Shown: piece by piece, positions 1 through 11,640 of the stretch
How the letters are laid out: each line of letters begins with the position of its first letter
Position numbering within the stretch: the first letter of the stretch is position 1
NCBI GenBank assembly: GCA_920105625.2
Contig: OV050032.1
Span: 5,656,129-5,720,128, forward strand
Length of the DNA stretch: 64,000 nucleotides
Direction of reading: 5' to 3'
Origin: Clusia tigrina
Taxonomy: Eukaryota > Arthropoda > Insecta > Diptera > Clusiidae
The notes under the pieces: generated by a model
Seen by the model: the letters and a program-made list of their open reading frames with translations, nothing else
What the model was told of the DNA's origin: nothing
Database searches by the model: none
Program-made: the position numbers and the translations under genes

Positions 1-21
1 GTTTTCTCTGTTTGCTGTCTT

Positions 22-182
22 ATTTTGTGGGGGGGAGTTTCTAGAACTAGCTGCAGACTTCAAAAAAACATTCAGTTTGCTTCAAACGAGCATTCAGTTT
101 GCATTCAGCAAACTGTATTAAGATAAGCAAACTGATTGCTTGTTTGAAGTCTGCAGCTAGTTCCAGAAACCCCCAACAAAGT
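22..182. mobile_element. Palindromic MITE with about 40-bp terminal inverted repeats
   Basis: The left end at 23-63 and the right end at 142-181 are near-perfect reverse complements (core CTAGCTGCAGACTTCAAA, followed by runs of G and TTTGT at the outside). The short middle also contains CAGTTTGC / GCAAACTG inverted pieces. No ORF. No target duplication could be set. Confidence 0.75.
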
Positions 183-1358
183 AAATGGAATGTTAGGTGG
201 AAGTTTGCTTTACGTTACATGGTGATGAGAATCCACACTATTGTGGAAAGAAGCTGACAGTTTCTGAGATTTACTGAACCAGCCAGTTCATGACTGTGGA
301 GTTGTTCTTTATAGTGGCTTTTGTGTGTCCATAGTTTCTTCGAACTGTAGGATTAGTTAAGAACCCTGTTTCTTCTCCCGTTTGTTGTATGTAAAAAATT
401 TTCTGCCATACTTGTATTTACCCAGAACAAAGGTGAAGAGCGTGTTTTGACTGTACTCTGAAGTATGTGTGAAATATGATTGCCAATATAGAAGAAAATC
501 CTTAACGGACATTGAGGGAGACTAATTGAAATTGCATTATGGGTTCCATAGAGTCAACCATACGACTGTTATATATGATAGCCAGATCAATACTTCAGAC
601 TTATAATATTTGAAAAGTATTATATTTAACAATATAACCCTGGACTTCTGCTTGATACCGGGAGTCAGCGTCTACAGTGCGTACAACTTGTCCAACAACA
701 GAAACTTCACTACTGTAACACCGAGTAGAGAGGCATGGAACACGAAGTGACATAGTTCTGTGGACTTCTTCTACAAATCTACAATGATATCCTGAGCTCC
801 TGGCTAAAGTGGGTGCATACTAATGACAGAGGCCTGTTTATTTGTATCTTATAGTTTAATGGATTGCTGCATTATTGCATAGATAAGAATTATGGCAAGT
901 CCAGGAATAGTTCAATAACTTTGAAACAGGGGCAGAAAGGTTAACTGTCAGGTGAACCAAAGGATGTCCCCAGGGAGGCGTTCTATCGCCACTCCTATGG
1001 TTACTGCAATGTGGCATAGATAAAAATTATGGCAAGTGCAGGAATAGTTCAATGACTGTGTTGGTGATTCATATCTGTCAAAGATATACTCTTATGCATA
1101 TATCGAATTGATAGTCAGAGTCCATTCTTATTCCTGAGGCCTCTTTCTCCCAACCTAGCAGCCATTATTGTCAGCTGCTGCTCTTTTCTCCCAGAGCTGG
1201 CGGCGAAGTTCAATAATTTTACTTTTATTGTAGAATAATGTAGTTCTGTGTTGTATCAACGATGCGTATGAGCTTACCTGGCAGATCATGCTCCTCTCCC
1301 TACTGGGCATGATCAGCAACTAAATGAATTGTGCCTAATATCGTCCAAAGGATTATAT
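183..1358. other. Unassigned AT-rich DNA with one direct repeat
   Basis: No gene is recognised. An imperfect repeat of about 50 bp (GCATAGATAAnAATTATGGC...) occurs at 873-922 and again at 1013-1060. Confidence 0.5.
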
Positions 1359-1565
1359 CAAAGAGTATACGAGTACATACTTAGAGATTGAATCACTCAA
1401 AATTTTGTGTAAAGGAAGTGATGGCGATGTCACAAGAATCGGTGAACGGCAAAGGGAAGCGAGATGCAGTGCGTGTGAACGGGGTTTACTAAAAAACCCC
1501 TCGAACAAAATGTTTGCAACAATAGCTTCGTTCGTCATGCGAGCTCTATATATGTATACTCTTTG
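1359..1565. mobile_element. MITE with CAAAGAGTATAC ends, copy 1
   Basis: The 207-bp unit begins CAAAGAGTATAC and ends GTATACTCTTTG. A second copy at 26329-26529 aligns along its whole length, including the internal GAAGTGATGGCGAT and GGGGTTTACTA stretches. The flanking 7-mers ATTATAT and GTTATGT are only a partial match. Confidence 0.8.
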
Positions 1566-1609
1566 GTTATGTAATCACGACCACCTGTAATAGTGAAACT
1601 TCGTGGGTT

Positions 1610-2735
1610 GTAATATTTCGAAACTCATCTAACTAAGGGAAAATAATATCCAGAAATCTAGTTTCACTCAACAGAAGATGGACGAGTATCAAAACGAAGA
1701 CGAGTATCGAAACGAAGACGAGTATCAAAACGAGGACGAGTATCAAAACGAGGCTGAGTATCAAAGCGAGGATGAGTATCAAAGCGAGGACGAGTATCAA
1801 AACGAGGACGAGTATCAAAGCGAAGACGAGTATCTAAACGAGGATGAGTCAAACGATGTCTGCAGAAGATTTGAAGACTGGCAGATGCATGAAAATTCCT
1901 TTCATTAAAGTAAGTTCTGAAGTAATGAAGACGACATGCTTGTAGCCGAAAGCTGGGAACATCGCTCAAAAGAATTCAAGAGATTTAACAAATGTGTTCC
2001 CATAACTTACGGCAGAACTGACCGTTCAGTTCTCCTGATTGGAATGAGTGCGATTTGCATTTACGAGACTAATTAAAGTTGAAATATCTCGAAACTCTAG
2101 AGATGATATCCAGAAATCTAGTTTCACTCAACAGAAGATGGACGAGTTTCAAAACGAGGACGAGTATCAAAACGAGGACGAGTATCAAAACGAGGACGAG
2201 TATCAAAACGAGGGCGAGTATCGAAACGAGTACAAGTATCAAAGCGAGGACGAGTATCAAAAGGAAGACGAGTATCAAAACGAGGACGAGTATCAAAACG
2301 AGGACGAGTATCAAAACGAGGGCGAGTATCAAAACGAGTACAAGTATCAAAGCGAGGACGAGTATCAAAAGGAAGACGAGTATCAAAACGAGGACGAGTA
2401 TCAAAGCGAGGACGAGTATCAAAACGAGGCGGAGTCTCAAAACGAGGACGAGTATCAAAACGAGGACGAGTATCAAAGCGAGGACGAGCCAAACGATTCC
2501 CGCAGAAGATTTGAAGACTGGCAGATGCATGAAAGTTCCTTTCTTTAAAGCAAGTACTGAAGTAATGAAGAAGAGATGCTTGCAGTCGACAGCTGGGAAC
2601 ATCACTCAAAAGAATTCAAGAGATTTAGCAAATGTGCGATTAAGTCGATTTGTTGCACGTTCCCATAAGTTTAGGCAGAACTGAGCTCTCAGTTCACCTG
2701 ATTGGAATGAGTGCGATCTGCATTTACGAGGCCGC
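1610..2735. repeat. Tandemly duplicated module, each copy holding an 18-bp minisatellite
   Basis: Two modules (about 1610-2070 and 2071-2735) share a leader (CCAGAAATCTAGTTTCACTC), an ATG, an 18-bp array (GACGAGTATCAAAACGAG and variants, about 9 units at 1681-1848 and about 19 at 2141-2488) and a common 3' part (AGATTTGAAGACTGGCAGAT onward). The first reading frame gives DEYQNE repeats and ends in RRFEDWQMHE in both copies (1678-1908 and 2138-2548). Frames on the other strand are open as well because the unit lacks stops, so coding status is doubtful. Confidence 0.85.
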
Positions 2736-3744
2736 CTTTTCGACCTCTTCAGCTGCTCGTTGTTTGGCTTAGCAACGATATTGAAATTAGCCGTCAGCGT
2801 GGAGTGCTGCTGCCTGCAGGTGATGTTGTGCAATTTGTGTGATGTAAGACGAAATGTTGCAGCAATCAATTAATTCATTAATTCGTTCATTTTCTATTAC
2901 TCAACAATTGATTAGCTCACCCCTCAGCGCAGTGTGGCGCATCGGATCGAAGCTAATTAAAATAGTTTTCAATTCGACACAGTTTCTTTTTGTGAATCGA
3001 TTTGGTGTATTTTTGTTGTTTGAAGGTCGTGCAATTGATTTGAGATCGGGGCAATTTTCAAAGCGATCGCTCGCATGCCAAACAAACGATCGAACGCGGC
3101 TGTGTACGAGTAGAATTACAGCGGTGATGTTTTACGTTTGCAGGGGTAGGTATGCAAACAGAAGCAGAGCAGCGGATTTGGTGACTTGGTGATTGGTTTA
3201 GAATTCTCGTACCTCAGCAATGTTTTCTTCATTTTGTGATTGTTTCTGGCTTACTGTGTCAAGTGAGCATATTGAAACTGCAGTCCAAACAGAAATTGTC
3301 TTTCTAAGCCGCGGCTACATGGGCGTGTCATCTTTAAATCCTCCCCGTGTGCCTCCATGAGGAGTATGCTTAAAATTGATGCGCAAACATATCAAATTCG
3401 TGTAAACAAGTAAACAGAACGCGCGTATATTTAAAACGCTCTCGGCATTTTTGTCACCTACCTACCTAAAAAGCGAGAAATGTCGGTGTTTTGCAGTTTT
3501 TGCTTTTTCAAATTGTTTTTTTGGTTATTTTTATGTGTATAAAAAATTTTTGAAATTTCTTGTTTTTATTTTTATTGGATTGGGACTATTTTTAGCGCAT
3601 TTTCACGACGACATGGCGTCCATTGGAATGTGTGTGATAGCTGCGCTAATATCATTTCAAAAAGAACCCAAACAGAAAAAAGGAAAGAAAGCCATAAAAA
3701 AGCGAATTCGAACAACAAACATTTCAAAATACAATCCAGACACA

Positions 3745-3775
<31 letters not shown>

Positions 3776-5900
3776 TTATATACATATATATAATAAGATA
3801 TATAATTATATATATGCACTCACATGTACGGTAACAGCTGCGTTGGGCGCTGCCTTCTTGCATCTGCTTGATGTGTAACAATCTCGACCCAAATTTCAGT
3901 GTTCAGTTTTCCATATACGTTCTTCCCGAACTTTCTGTTATGCTGCGCAGGATTCCTTTGAAGCTCCCATGAAATTCTATGCAGCAAATGTGGCACATGT
4001 TTGGTTTTGTTTGGCGTGACACCAGCGGCGACACAACACATATCATGCCACATGGCGGAATTTAAACTTTTGCACTTGCTGGGTGAGCCGGTGGCGCTAG
4101 CGCACCCTCTTCGGACTGGACTGCGTGCAACGCCGAGTGACAGCGCAAAATTCAGACACTTTCCGAGCACTGCAACGACACGACAGACAACGACAACGGC
4201 TGCCACTGCCTTAGCCGTCGAAGCTGTTGCCGTTGCCGCCGCTGCTATTGCCGCCACTTAGTGTGGAAAGCGCATCTGGTGGCGATTTGAGAGTGCACCG
4301 GCACAAAATTAACAGGCGCCAGCGAGCATCGTGAGGCGTTGAAATATTTGTTGTCGCCTGAGTTTGCGGCATGTGCACGCATCGTTGGGCAGTAAATAGG
4401 CGACACACGCACGCCAGCTGCAACTGGTGCGTTTCGCGTTGTTTTTGATTTAATAGCGACAATCTTGATGGGCGGAGCTGCTTCGCTCCCCCTCGCTCTC
4501 TCCTCCCACCACCCAGCTACCCAACAAACTCTTCTTTCGCTCCATTTCATTTGAGTGCATTTATCTTGGCCACATTGTTGCATATGCGTTTGTTTATTTT
4601 TGCGCTTGCAGACCTCGCTTCCCATTAACGCATCTTGTCTGTTTGCTTGATGTACTCTGTTCTAGGTCCACGTCGCACACGGCTCCCTCTCGCCCATCAC
4701 TTCAATCGCTCACCTATCGCCAGCTACACTTACAAGTTTACAGCTTCGTATCCGTGGAATTCCAAATATTCAGCAATTAATTTCGATTAAAGTTGCTCTG
4801 GGCACTCTGCCAATGTACACAAATTTCACATTTTTCGTTCTTTGCTCCTCTTCTGCTGCTGTTGCTGCTGTGGTTACTGTTTGAATTTGTATTTTATTTC
4901 GACTTCTGCTGCGATGTTGTTGTCTGTGCGCACGTGTGTATGTTTATAATTGCCTTTGTAAATATTAATTAAAATTCGCATTTGCAGCGAGTGTATTGCC
5001 CTCTGGGGCGTATGAGGTATGCGCAATGCCTGATTGCGTGTCAATTTGCCCTCAAAGGTTTATCAAATTTGCACCTAAAAATAGTGAGTTTCATACCTTC
5101 CTAGTCCTAGAAACAACGACCTTATTGGCTACTGCCCACTCTCCTAAAGCCTTGCACACATTACAATTAATTATAGTATATTAAGTACAATAAATGCCCA
5201 CAAAAGCAAGAGAGCGTGATAGTCACTGCAAGCGGATGGCATGTAAATCGTCCAAGCCAGAGGTGGGCGCGTTCATGACACACGACATACCAGAGTTGCA
5301 TTAAAGAGTGACAAAAAGTTGCACCGGCCTAAAATTTAAATAAATGCATTATCGTTGTTGCTATTGTTCACACGCACTTTCTGTTTCAGCAATTAATATT
5401 TTGACTCCTTCTGGTTCTTACCCAGAAGACAAAATGTTCCGGCCCGCTGTCCACACTGCCGTCAATTTCCTTTCAATAATAAAGCCTGAATTCTTCATTG
5501 AATATCCGCCTCACTTCCTTACACCCTCTTCGTCCCAGATGATTGCCCACCACAGATGGTTCTAAATGTGCATTACCAAGTTCTGATAACACTCACTTGG
5601 TTGTTGACTTGGCTAACCAGTTTTTGCCTGAACCATATTTGCCATTTTTGCTGAAATACTTTTGTACGAAAAGCACAAAAGTTTCATGTGTGTTGCGTAT
5701 TGAGAAAATGTTGCATACTTTTAGGTCGATGGCTGATATTCGTACTACAAACAGAAAGCATTTATGACATGCAACTCACGAGTAGAACCGTAATAAACTC
5801 AAAGCCACACTCGCTTCGCCGAACTCAACCCGCTTTACACTCCTTATTTCAAAGTTTCTATGGGATTACACCACAGAACTTAGCAAAGTCAACAAAACTT
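2736..5900. other. Unassigned intergenic DNA
   Basis: No supported gene. It includes a CA-dinucleotide run at 3741-3774 followed by TATA-rich DNA, and a GC-richer patch at 4000-4300 with short GCC/GTC codon-like runs whose open frames I regard as low complexity. Confidence 0.5.
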
Positions 5901-5904
5901 GTAG

Positions 5905-6240
5905 CGCTCGTGTGGTAGGTTCCCTTATAAGACTTAACTTATTAACAGGACACTGCAGACTCAATTACCATATGAAGAAAATAGGTGTGGTAGAAAGTCG
6001 ACTCTGTCGAGAGGAGCAGGAAACAGCAGGACACGTTCTATGTATTTGCCCAGCGGTGGCGAAACGCAGACTTAACTACTTAGGGGTAGTGGTTCTTAGC
6101 TTCAAATCACCTAGTTAAGCCCACAGGAGTTACGAGGTTTATAAATAGTCTAGAGTTGTTTCAGTTGGGTAGGAGGCTGCACAAAAGATCTGTCATGTCG
6201 CCGTGCTCTTATAGTCTATTGAATAATAATGATAAGGCTT
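5905..6240 (+). mobile_element. LINE 3' fragment (C-terminal zinc-knuckle region)
   Basis: The translation has GHCRLNYHMKKIGV followed by a CREEQETAGHVLCICPA segment, the cysteine/histidine tail found after RNase H in I-group non-LTR elements. It matches the fragment at 57460-58230 and ends near an AATAATAATGATAA tail. Stops and frameshifts show it is dead. Confidence 0.75.
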
Positions 6241-6644
6241 AACGACCGTGCTGCTATCGTAAGTCCGATCAATAATGACAAATCATTTATTTGCAGAGCT
6301 GTCATTTTTCTAGCAATCGTGAAAGAGAGAAGGAACAACTGTGCCTCTTTACGAGTTAGTCGATTTAATGGCTCTTCCAGAGATTTCTCTCCTAGATAGT
6401 GTGTTTCCTGTGTACGCAAAACGCCTGGCTTAATAGTTTGAACACATAGATTCATCATTAATGGTATTATCGATCTCTTGATCGTCTCCCTCATGGCGGA
6501 TGGAAGAAAACTCCAGCGGAACTTTTCTACGCCAATTGCACAATTGTTGCTTTGGGGAAACTTTAAGCGGACCAAAGATGTCTACTATTTTGCATATGAT
6601 TTGTGAAATTATAGTTCCTATACAGGAGTAGAGTTCAAACACAT
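6241..6644. other. Unassigned stretch with overlapping short open frames
   Basis: Minus-strand open frames of about 119 and 70 codons (6216-6575, 6430-6642) show no motif I recognise. It may be part of an older repeat, since it sits between a LINE tail and a SINE. Confidence 0.3.
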
Positions 6645-6795
6645 GAATAGAGATTTACACTTGGAGGTCGTGGGTTCCAATCCTGCCCCGGGCATGGTCT
6701 CAAAAATGTTGCTTTCCAAATCTTCTTCTCTTCGAGTCGAAGTGCTTAGTTGCAAGTACTCATTCCCCCATCCTTTGCAGAGATAATTAATTGAG
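6645..6795 (+). mobile_element. tRNA-derived SINE (copy 1)
   Basis: A polymerase III B-box-like GGGTTCCAATCC lies at 6668-6681 and is followed by the family body: GGGCATGGTCTCAAAAATG, then CTCTTCGAGTCGAAG, then a tail with CTCATTCCCCCATCC and TAATTAATT. Related copies lie near 19045, 26290, 56770 and 63050. Confidence 0.75.
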
Positions 6796-7011
6796 ATTCG
6801 TGATATGAAATGCAGCAGATTCTGGCAAAGTTCTCTGGTGGTGACATTAAAACTCTTTAAGAAACATTTTTAACGGCGTACTGTTGATATTTTAAATACA
6901 TGTTTATACACTAACACATTAACTTAATATACTCTACACACATACACAATATTTAAAGTAATTTTGCACTTCCAGCAGAGCGCCCAAAAGTGCATCCATT
7001 GCAAATTGTAT

Positions 7012-7178
7012 ACCCAGAGAAAAATGTTAGTGCGATTAGCTGGCGACTGTGGGCGCCAGGTCCTGACAGGGTTTTGTTAGTGCGATTAGCTGGCGACTGT
7101 GGGCGCCAGGTCCTGACAGGGTTTTGCAAAGCAATGCCAGCGCGTTCCTGCTAATACTACGTACATTTTTCTCTCGGT
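7012..7178. mobile_element. MITE with ACC(C/G)AGAGAAAAATG ends and an internal 50-bp duplication
   Basis: The left end ACCCAGAGAAAAATG and the reverse complement of the right end, ACCGAGAGAAAAATG, match at 14 of 15 positions, with ATTAGC repeated further in on both sides. Inside, a 50-bp unit starting GTTAGTGCGATTAGC is perfectly duplicated (7025-7074 and 7075-7124). The element sits about 50 bp past the SLC17-like stop codon, so it may lie in that gene's 3' UTR. Confidence 0.7.
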
Positions 7179-7227
7179 GCACAGCTTCGTTTCAAAATTG
7201 CACAAATGCTCTCTTACAATTACGCGA

Positions 7228-10200
7228 CTACTCCTTCAGCTCCACAGCCTCATTCACATAACCATCCTGTTTGTCCAGAGACGGCATCTTTTGCTGCTGC
7301 ATCAGCTCCATTGCCTTCTGATCGGGACTCTTGGCCCACTCCTGCAGCTCACCGGATGCCCAGAACCAGTAGATGAGGCAGCCGACCAGATAAATGCCAG
7401 CCGATATGAAGAATACAGCTTTCCATTCTTCAGCCGTTTGATTGGTCACCAGATATCCAGTTAGCATGGGACTGACAATGCCGGGAATGGTGGCGAATGT
7501 GTTGCCGATGCCCATCAGTACACTGGCGTGTTGTGGTGCTATGTCCAGGTGATTGACGCTAATCGGAAGAGAGGAAGCAATTGGATGATGTGTGCATTTG
7601 AATTGCAGTGTTATGTTGGCTTACGCAAATCCGGACCACGCAAATGCACCCAAACCTACGGCGATAGTGATGCAGACAACGGTCCAAGTGGGATCCAACA
7701 GGTAAGCGGCCAGAATCATGAAGACCGTTTGAGCTAAGAAGGCGCTGCAGTTGAAATACCGACGAACTTGGGTTGTAGTTAAGTACCCCTTGATTTGAGT
7801 CCAATCCGCCAAGTAGCCGGATACACCCAGCAAAATGCCCATGGTTAGGTAGGGAACGGCGGACAGAAAACCGGTTTTATCCAAGTTAAAGTTGAGCGTA
7901 TCTGCGAATATCAATTGAGAGTATTTACAAGTGACATGCAATTAAAAGGGGAGCACACACACCCCGCAAGAATGTGGGCAACTGCGTCAACAAAGTGTAG
8001 AAGCCCCAGTTCTCCGAGAAGTGTGAAGCGATAATGGCATAAACAGGCGCTGATGTGAAAATCGCCTTCCAGGGGTGCTTTATGTTCTGCGGGCCGGTGT
8101 AGCCAATCTTCTTCTGTATGTACTCGCACTCGTCTTGTGTACAGAAACGATCCTTCTCAGGGCCCGAACGTACAAAGGCCATCCACAGGACGAACCAAAT
8201 GCAGCCGATCACGCCGAACACATAGAAGACACTCTCCCAGCCATAGGCGGAGGCCAGCAGGCCGGAGGAGGGCATGGCGACGACAGTGCCCGCATAGTTC
8301 CCGGCAAAAGCTATAGAGGCCATGCGCGAGCGCTCAAGCGGAGGCGCCCAACGCGCCCACACAGCATGTATGCACGGAAAGGTAACGCCCTATGCGATAA
8401 AAATACACTAAATTAAGAATGTCAACAGAGAAAGACTGCCACGAACTTGCCTCGAAAATGCCTTCAATGATGCGCACTGCCAGGAACATTTCCAAACTAT
8501 GCTTAGCGGCCAGTGGAGTGAACAGTGTCAAGATCGCCGTGGTGCCGATGCCAATGCCAAACACCTGTAAAAACACACAGAAATGATCGATTAAGAGATA
8601 CCGGAATGTACGACAATATCGCGGATCACGATCAAACTTACGATATTCCCACCGACTTTGGCGCCTATGAAACCACCCAGGAACTGTGTTAATATGTAGC
8701 CATAGAAGAAGGAACTGAGAATGAGGCCTTTCTGTTTGGAATCCCAGTGGAAATCCTGGCCCCACGACGCATTGCCATCCTCGTCGATGAGCGTGCGATT
8801 TTCGGTCATCGCCACAATCGCCACGCTCAGATTCACACGAAGTGAGTACACATTGAAGAAGCCGAAGAAGGCGAGCAAGACGACCACATAGCGACGCTTC
8901 CTCCAGAATTTCCAAGAGAGCGGTTCAGCTTCGACGATTTCATTGCTGTAATTACAGAAGAATTGTGAGGTGAATGCAGGAGACCGCGGTCTGACAAGAC
9001 AACACTATTTGCATAGTATGTGTGCATGTGTGTGTGTGTGTGTGTGTGGGTGTGTGAATGTACAATAAATCATTTGCAATAGCGCCAAGGTCAGCTACTT
9101 CGGTGGTGGTGGCGGTGGTCATTAACGTGCTGCAACACCACTTTCGCTTTCATTTGCCTTTGGTATGTGTTTTTTTTTTTTGTTTTTGCATTTAATTGAA
9201 TGAAATTAAATATATTTTTAATATTTTTATTCGCTGCACGCCAACTGCGGCACTTAAAACAAAACAGGTTTCTCATTTTCTTCAGAAATAACAAATGTTA
9301 ATTAAACGGCTGCAATGGCAAATTACTTAGATGCATGCCACATTTGGCTCCAGCAATGCCACAAAAGTTTTCGCTCATGTCAGAGTAAAAGTTCTCTTTT
9401 CGTAAGAAGTAAGAATATAATACGTATTAGGTAGGTGAGGCAGCCGCATAGTCCACAAAACAGTAAATGCCATTTCAACCACCAGTGGGGCCCGTTGTGA
9501 GCCTCGGGTGCGGGGCGAGGCTACGCTTCCCCCTTCGGATTGAACCAGCCTGAGCCTTTTATATATACGAGTACGTATTAGAAAGAGGGTGAATGTTTCC
9601 CTTTCTTTCTCTATCTCTCTCTCTCCCTCTCTCTCTCCCTCTCTTGCTCTGTCTGTCTCCCTCTCTCTCTCTCTCTGGCTATGTGTCTCTGTCTCTCTTT
9701 ATGAATATAGCTCGTTAGTTTTCTCGAGGTTGTTGGCAGTTAAATTATAATCACACCGAATCATCCTTAAAATATATCAAGCAAGGTAAGCAAGGATTCG
9801 ATTCTCAGACCATTTGATACTTCCATAGTAACCCAGGTGGGTGGCAACAAATTTTGATTTTTCATTCGCATAATAACGCCATCAATTAGAGAGATATTAA
9901 CAGAATCTTTAATATAAATATATAGTATGTGGGTCGGGAGCTTTTGAAACATGAAGACTAACAATTTAAAATAGGAGTTGTGACCGTATCTCACTCAAAT
10001 CTCCTATTTAAATAAAAAGCTCTTTTATATGTACAGATCACATAACAAAAAGAGTTCTTTACTGGGCCATTGACATGTTTGGATCCCCCTCTTTTACATC
10101 CTTCAAAGATTTATGCCTCAATTGAATCATACTCCAAATGATTGACTTGTCCTGCATCGCCGTAGCACTCAACTTATGAGTAATGCACACCTTTTTGTAG

Positions 10201-11565
10201 ATCTACGCACTCAACAGCATACGTGATGTATACTTGCTTGCTACCAAGCTACGAGTAAGCAGAATTCTATGAATAACCGAGGGAGCATTTCTTCAGACCT
10301 TAGCATCATCATCATCATTGGTGGCTCGACGGTCCTAGTTCAAGCTTGACCTCCCCCACTTACCTCCCCAACTTATCTTATGTATGAAAAATTAGCTGAA
10401 AATGAGGGAAGACGTCAATTGGAAAGCGCGCTTTAAGCATCATCATCATCATCAGTGTTGGCTCGACGGTCCTAGTTCCGGCTGACCTCCCACTTATCTC
10501 ACTCTTAAGTATAAAAAATTAGCTGAAAATGAGAGAGCGTCTCAGTTGGAAAGCGCCTCAACCTTAATACACGCAGGGAATTAAATTAAGCTTCAGTACT
10601 GGAGAAACATGGAGCAGGCGCTGAGTTATTTAAGGCACACTCTGTGTATAATGGTTGCATGCATTACGATTCAGGCTCTAGACTGGTAATGCTGACCTAA
10701 AAACTTCTTTCTGAATGTGTCAATCAATCACCGGCGTTTCGGGACACTCTTACCTTGTCAGTGTGCCCTCTGTTGGCTTTGATAGCTGCTACAGAGGTTG
10801 TAGAGCAGTCAGGGACGTGCCTTAAGTATGCACTGAGTGTGAACAGCGACACGCCTGACAAACCCGATATGAATGGTGGCGTTGTGAATGAAACCGCTCT
10901 GATCTTTATGAGTACAGAGTCGCGCTACAGTTTATTTTTGTGGCTGAAGAACTCGCAGATTCAATTTGCATTTACGCTGATATCATTGTTAACGCCCATT
11001 ATACGTTTATTCTATTAAATTAAAGAGAGGAGCAGAAGGATATTGCCTCATACCGTCGAAGTCATTCACACACACGAGTTGCTGTTGCCAAATGTGACAT
11101 TTGCCTTATTGCATACGCTTATGCACACACACACACACACACACACATACACAAACTCAGCCAAGCGAAACTGATTGCTTCATTTGAGCAGCATCATGCC
11201 GGACACTTGTACAGGCAAAAGTCAATCACACCAGCAGTTTTTTCACACACCGTTCTCGTTAAAGATTTAAGAGTGCAATGAATTCTTAGCATAGAGACTG
11301 GTGCCTTCCTGTTGTATTTACTTTGCACAGCTCAGACCATCTGCCGAGCCGCATCTCACCAACTAAGTTTGAGATTCACAAAGTTTTTGGGACTGTTTCG
11401 CAACGACTTTGACTTCAGAAGTCAATTTGAAAGACTGTATAATGAAACTGGGCTCAGGTGTCAACCACTCTGTGGGGTGCAAACTTACGGGTCAAAGGCA
11501 GCATTCTCCAGCTGATGTCCGTTCGGCTTGCCATTCTTGGTGGGTTCCTCCATGTCTTCGCTCAT
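7228..11565 (-). CDS. SLC17/sialin-like major facilitator anion transporter, six coding exons
   Basis: Coding exons, read on the minus strand, are 11565-11489, 8945-8642, 8564-8451, 8389-7963, 7901-7625 and 7558-7228. They join in phase into a 509-residue protein ending at a TAG at 7228-7230. The start is the ATG at 11565-11563 in a good fly context (CACAAAATG). The protein has a short hydrophilic N-terminus, a first membrane segment near residues 46-70 that includes the family-typical NVYSLRVNLSVAIVAM, a loop with N-glycosylation sequons at N75 and N84, and further hydrophobic segments consistent with 12 helices. A charged central loop (around VRSGPEKDRFCTQDE) separates the two halves, and an acidic cytosolic tail follows. 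This is the normal length and layout for insect SLC17 proteins, which are often labelled putative inorganic phosphate cotransporter, sialin or Picot-like. The transported anion cannot be read from sequence. The third intron uses a GC donor. Family assignment is firm; the orthologue name is not. Confidence 0.95.
8390..8450 (-). other. GC-AG intron in the SLC17-like gene
   Basis: The minus-strand exon ends TTCGAG at 8451 and is followed by GCAAGT, the classical strong GC donor context. The acceptor ATCGCATAG ends at 8390. No GT donor nearby keeps the reading frame and the family-conserved IIEGIFEGVTFPCIHA junction. Confidence 0.85.
9596..9690. repeat. CT-rich simple repeat
   Basis: A long TCTC/CCCTCT tract in the first coding intron of the SLC17-like gene. 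Confidence 0.9.
10302..10565. repeat. Two tandem copies of a ~130-bp repeat with CATCAT leader
   Basis: Copies start at 10302 and 10436, each with an (ATC)n run, then GGCTCGACGGTCCTAGTTC, then AAAAATTAGCTGAAAATGAG and TTGGAAAGCGC. They are diverged by substitutions and small gaps. Confidence 0.8.
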
Positions 11566-11626
11566 TTTGTGTGATAGCTGTTGGCGATTCTATGGGCAGT
11601 GTCCGAGTTCTTCAAGCGCAGCTGAT
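11489..11626 (-). other. First coding exon of the SLC17-like gene with 5' UTR and an upstream splice acceptor
   Basis: On the minus strand a pyrimidine-rich TTTGTGTATTACAG ends at 11627, just before about 60 bases of leader (11626-11566) and the ATG at 11565. This looks like a splice acceptor inside the 5' UTR. If so, at least one non-coding exon and the promoter lie further right, beyond 11640. I could not locate that exon. Confidence 0.6.
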
Positions 11627-11640
11627 CTGTAATACACAAA

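Larger units (their letters stand above)
8946..11488 (-). other. First coding intron of the SLC17-like gene (2.5 kb)
   Basis: GT-AG intron splitting a proline codon (CC/C). It contains a TG dinucleotide run near 9026-9055, a CT-rich run near 9596-9680, a roughly 130-bp tandem duplication at 10302-10565 and an AC run near 11123-11147. No coding exon was recognised inside it. Confidence 0.85.

Noticed and set aside
3451..3881. Open frames with THTHTHTH or CVCVCVCV runs
   Set aside because: Produced by the CA dinucleotide repeat at 3741-3774.
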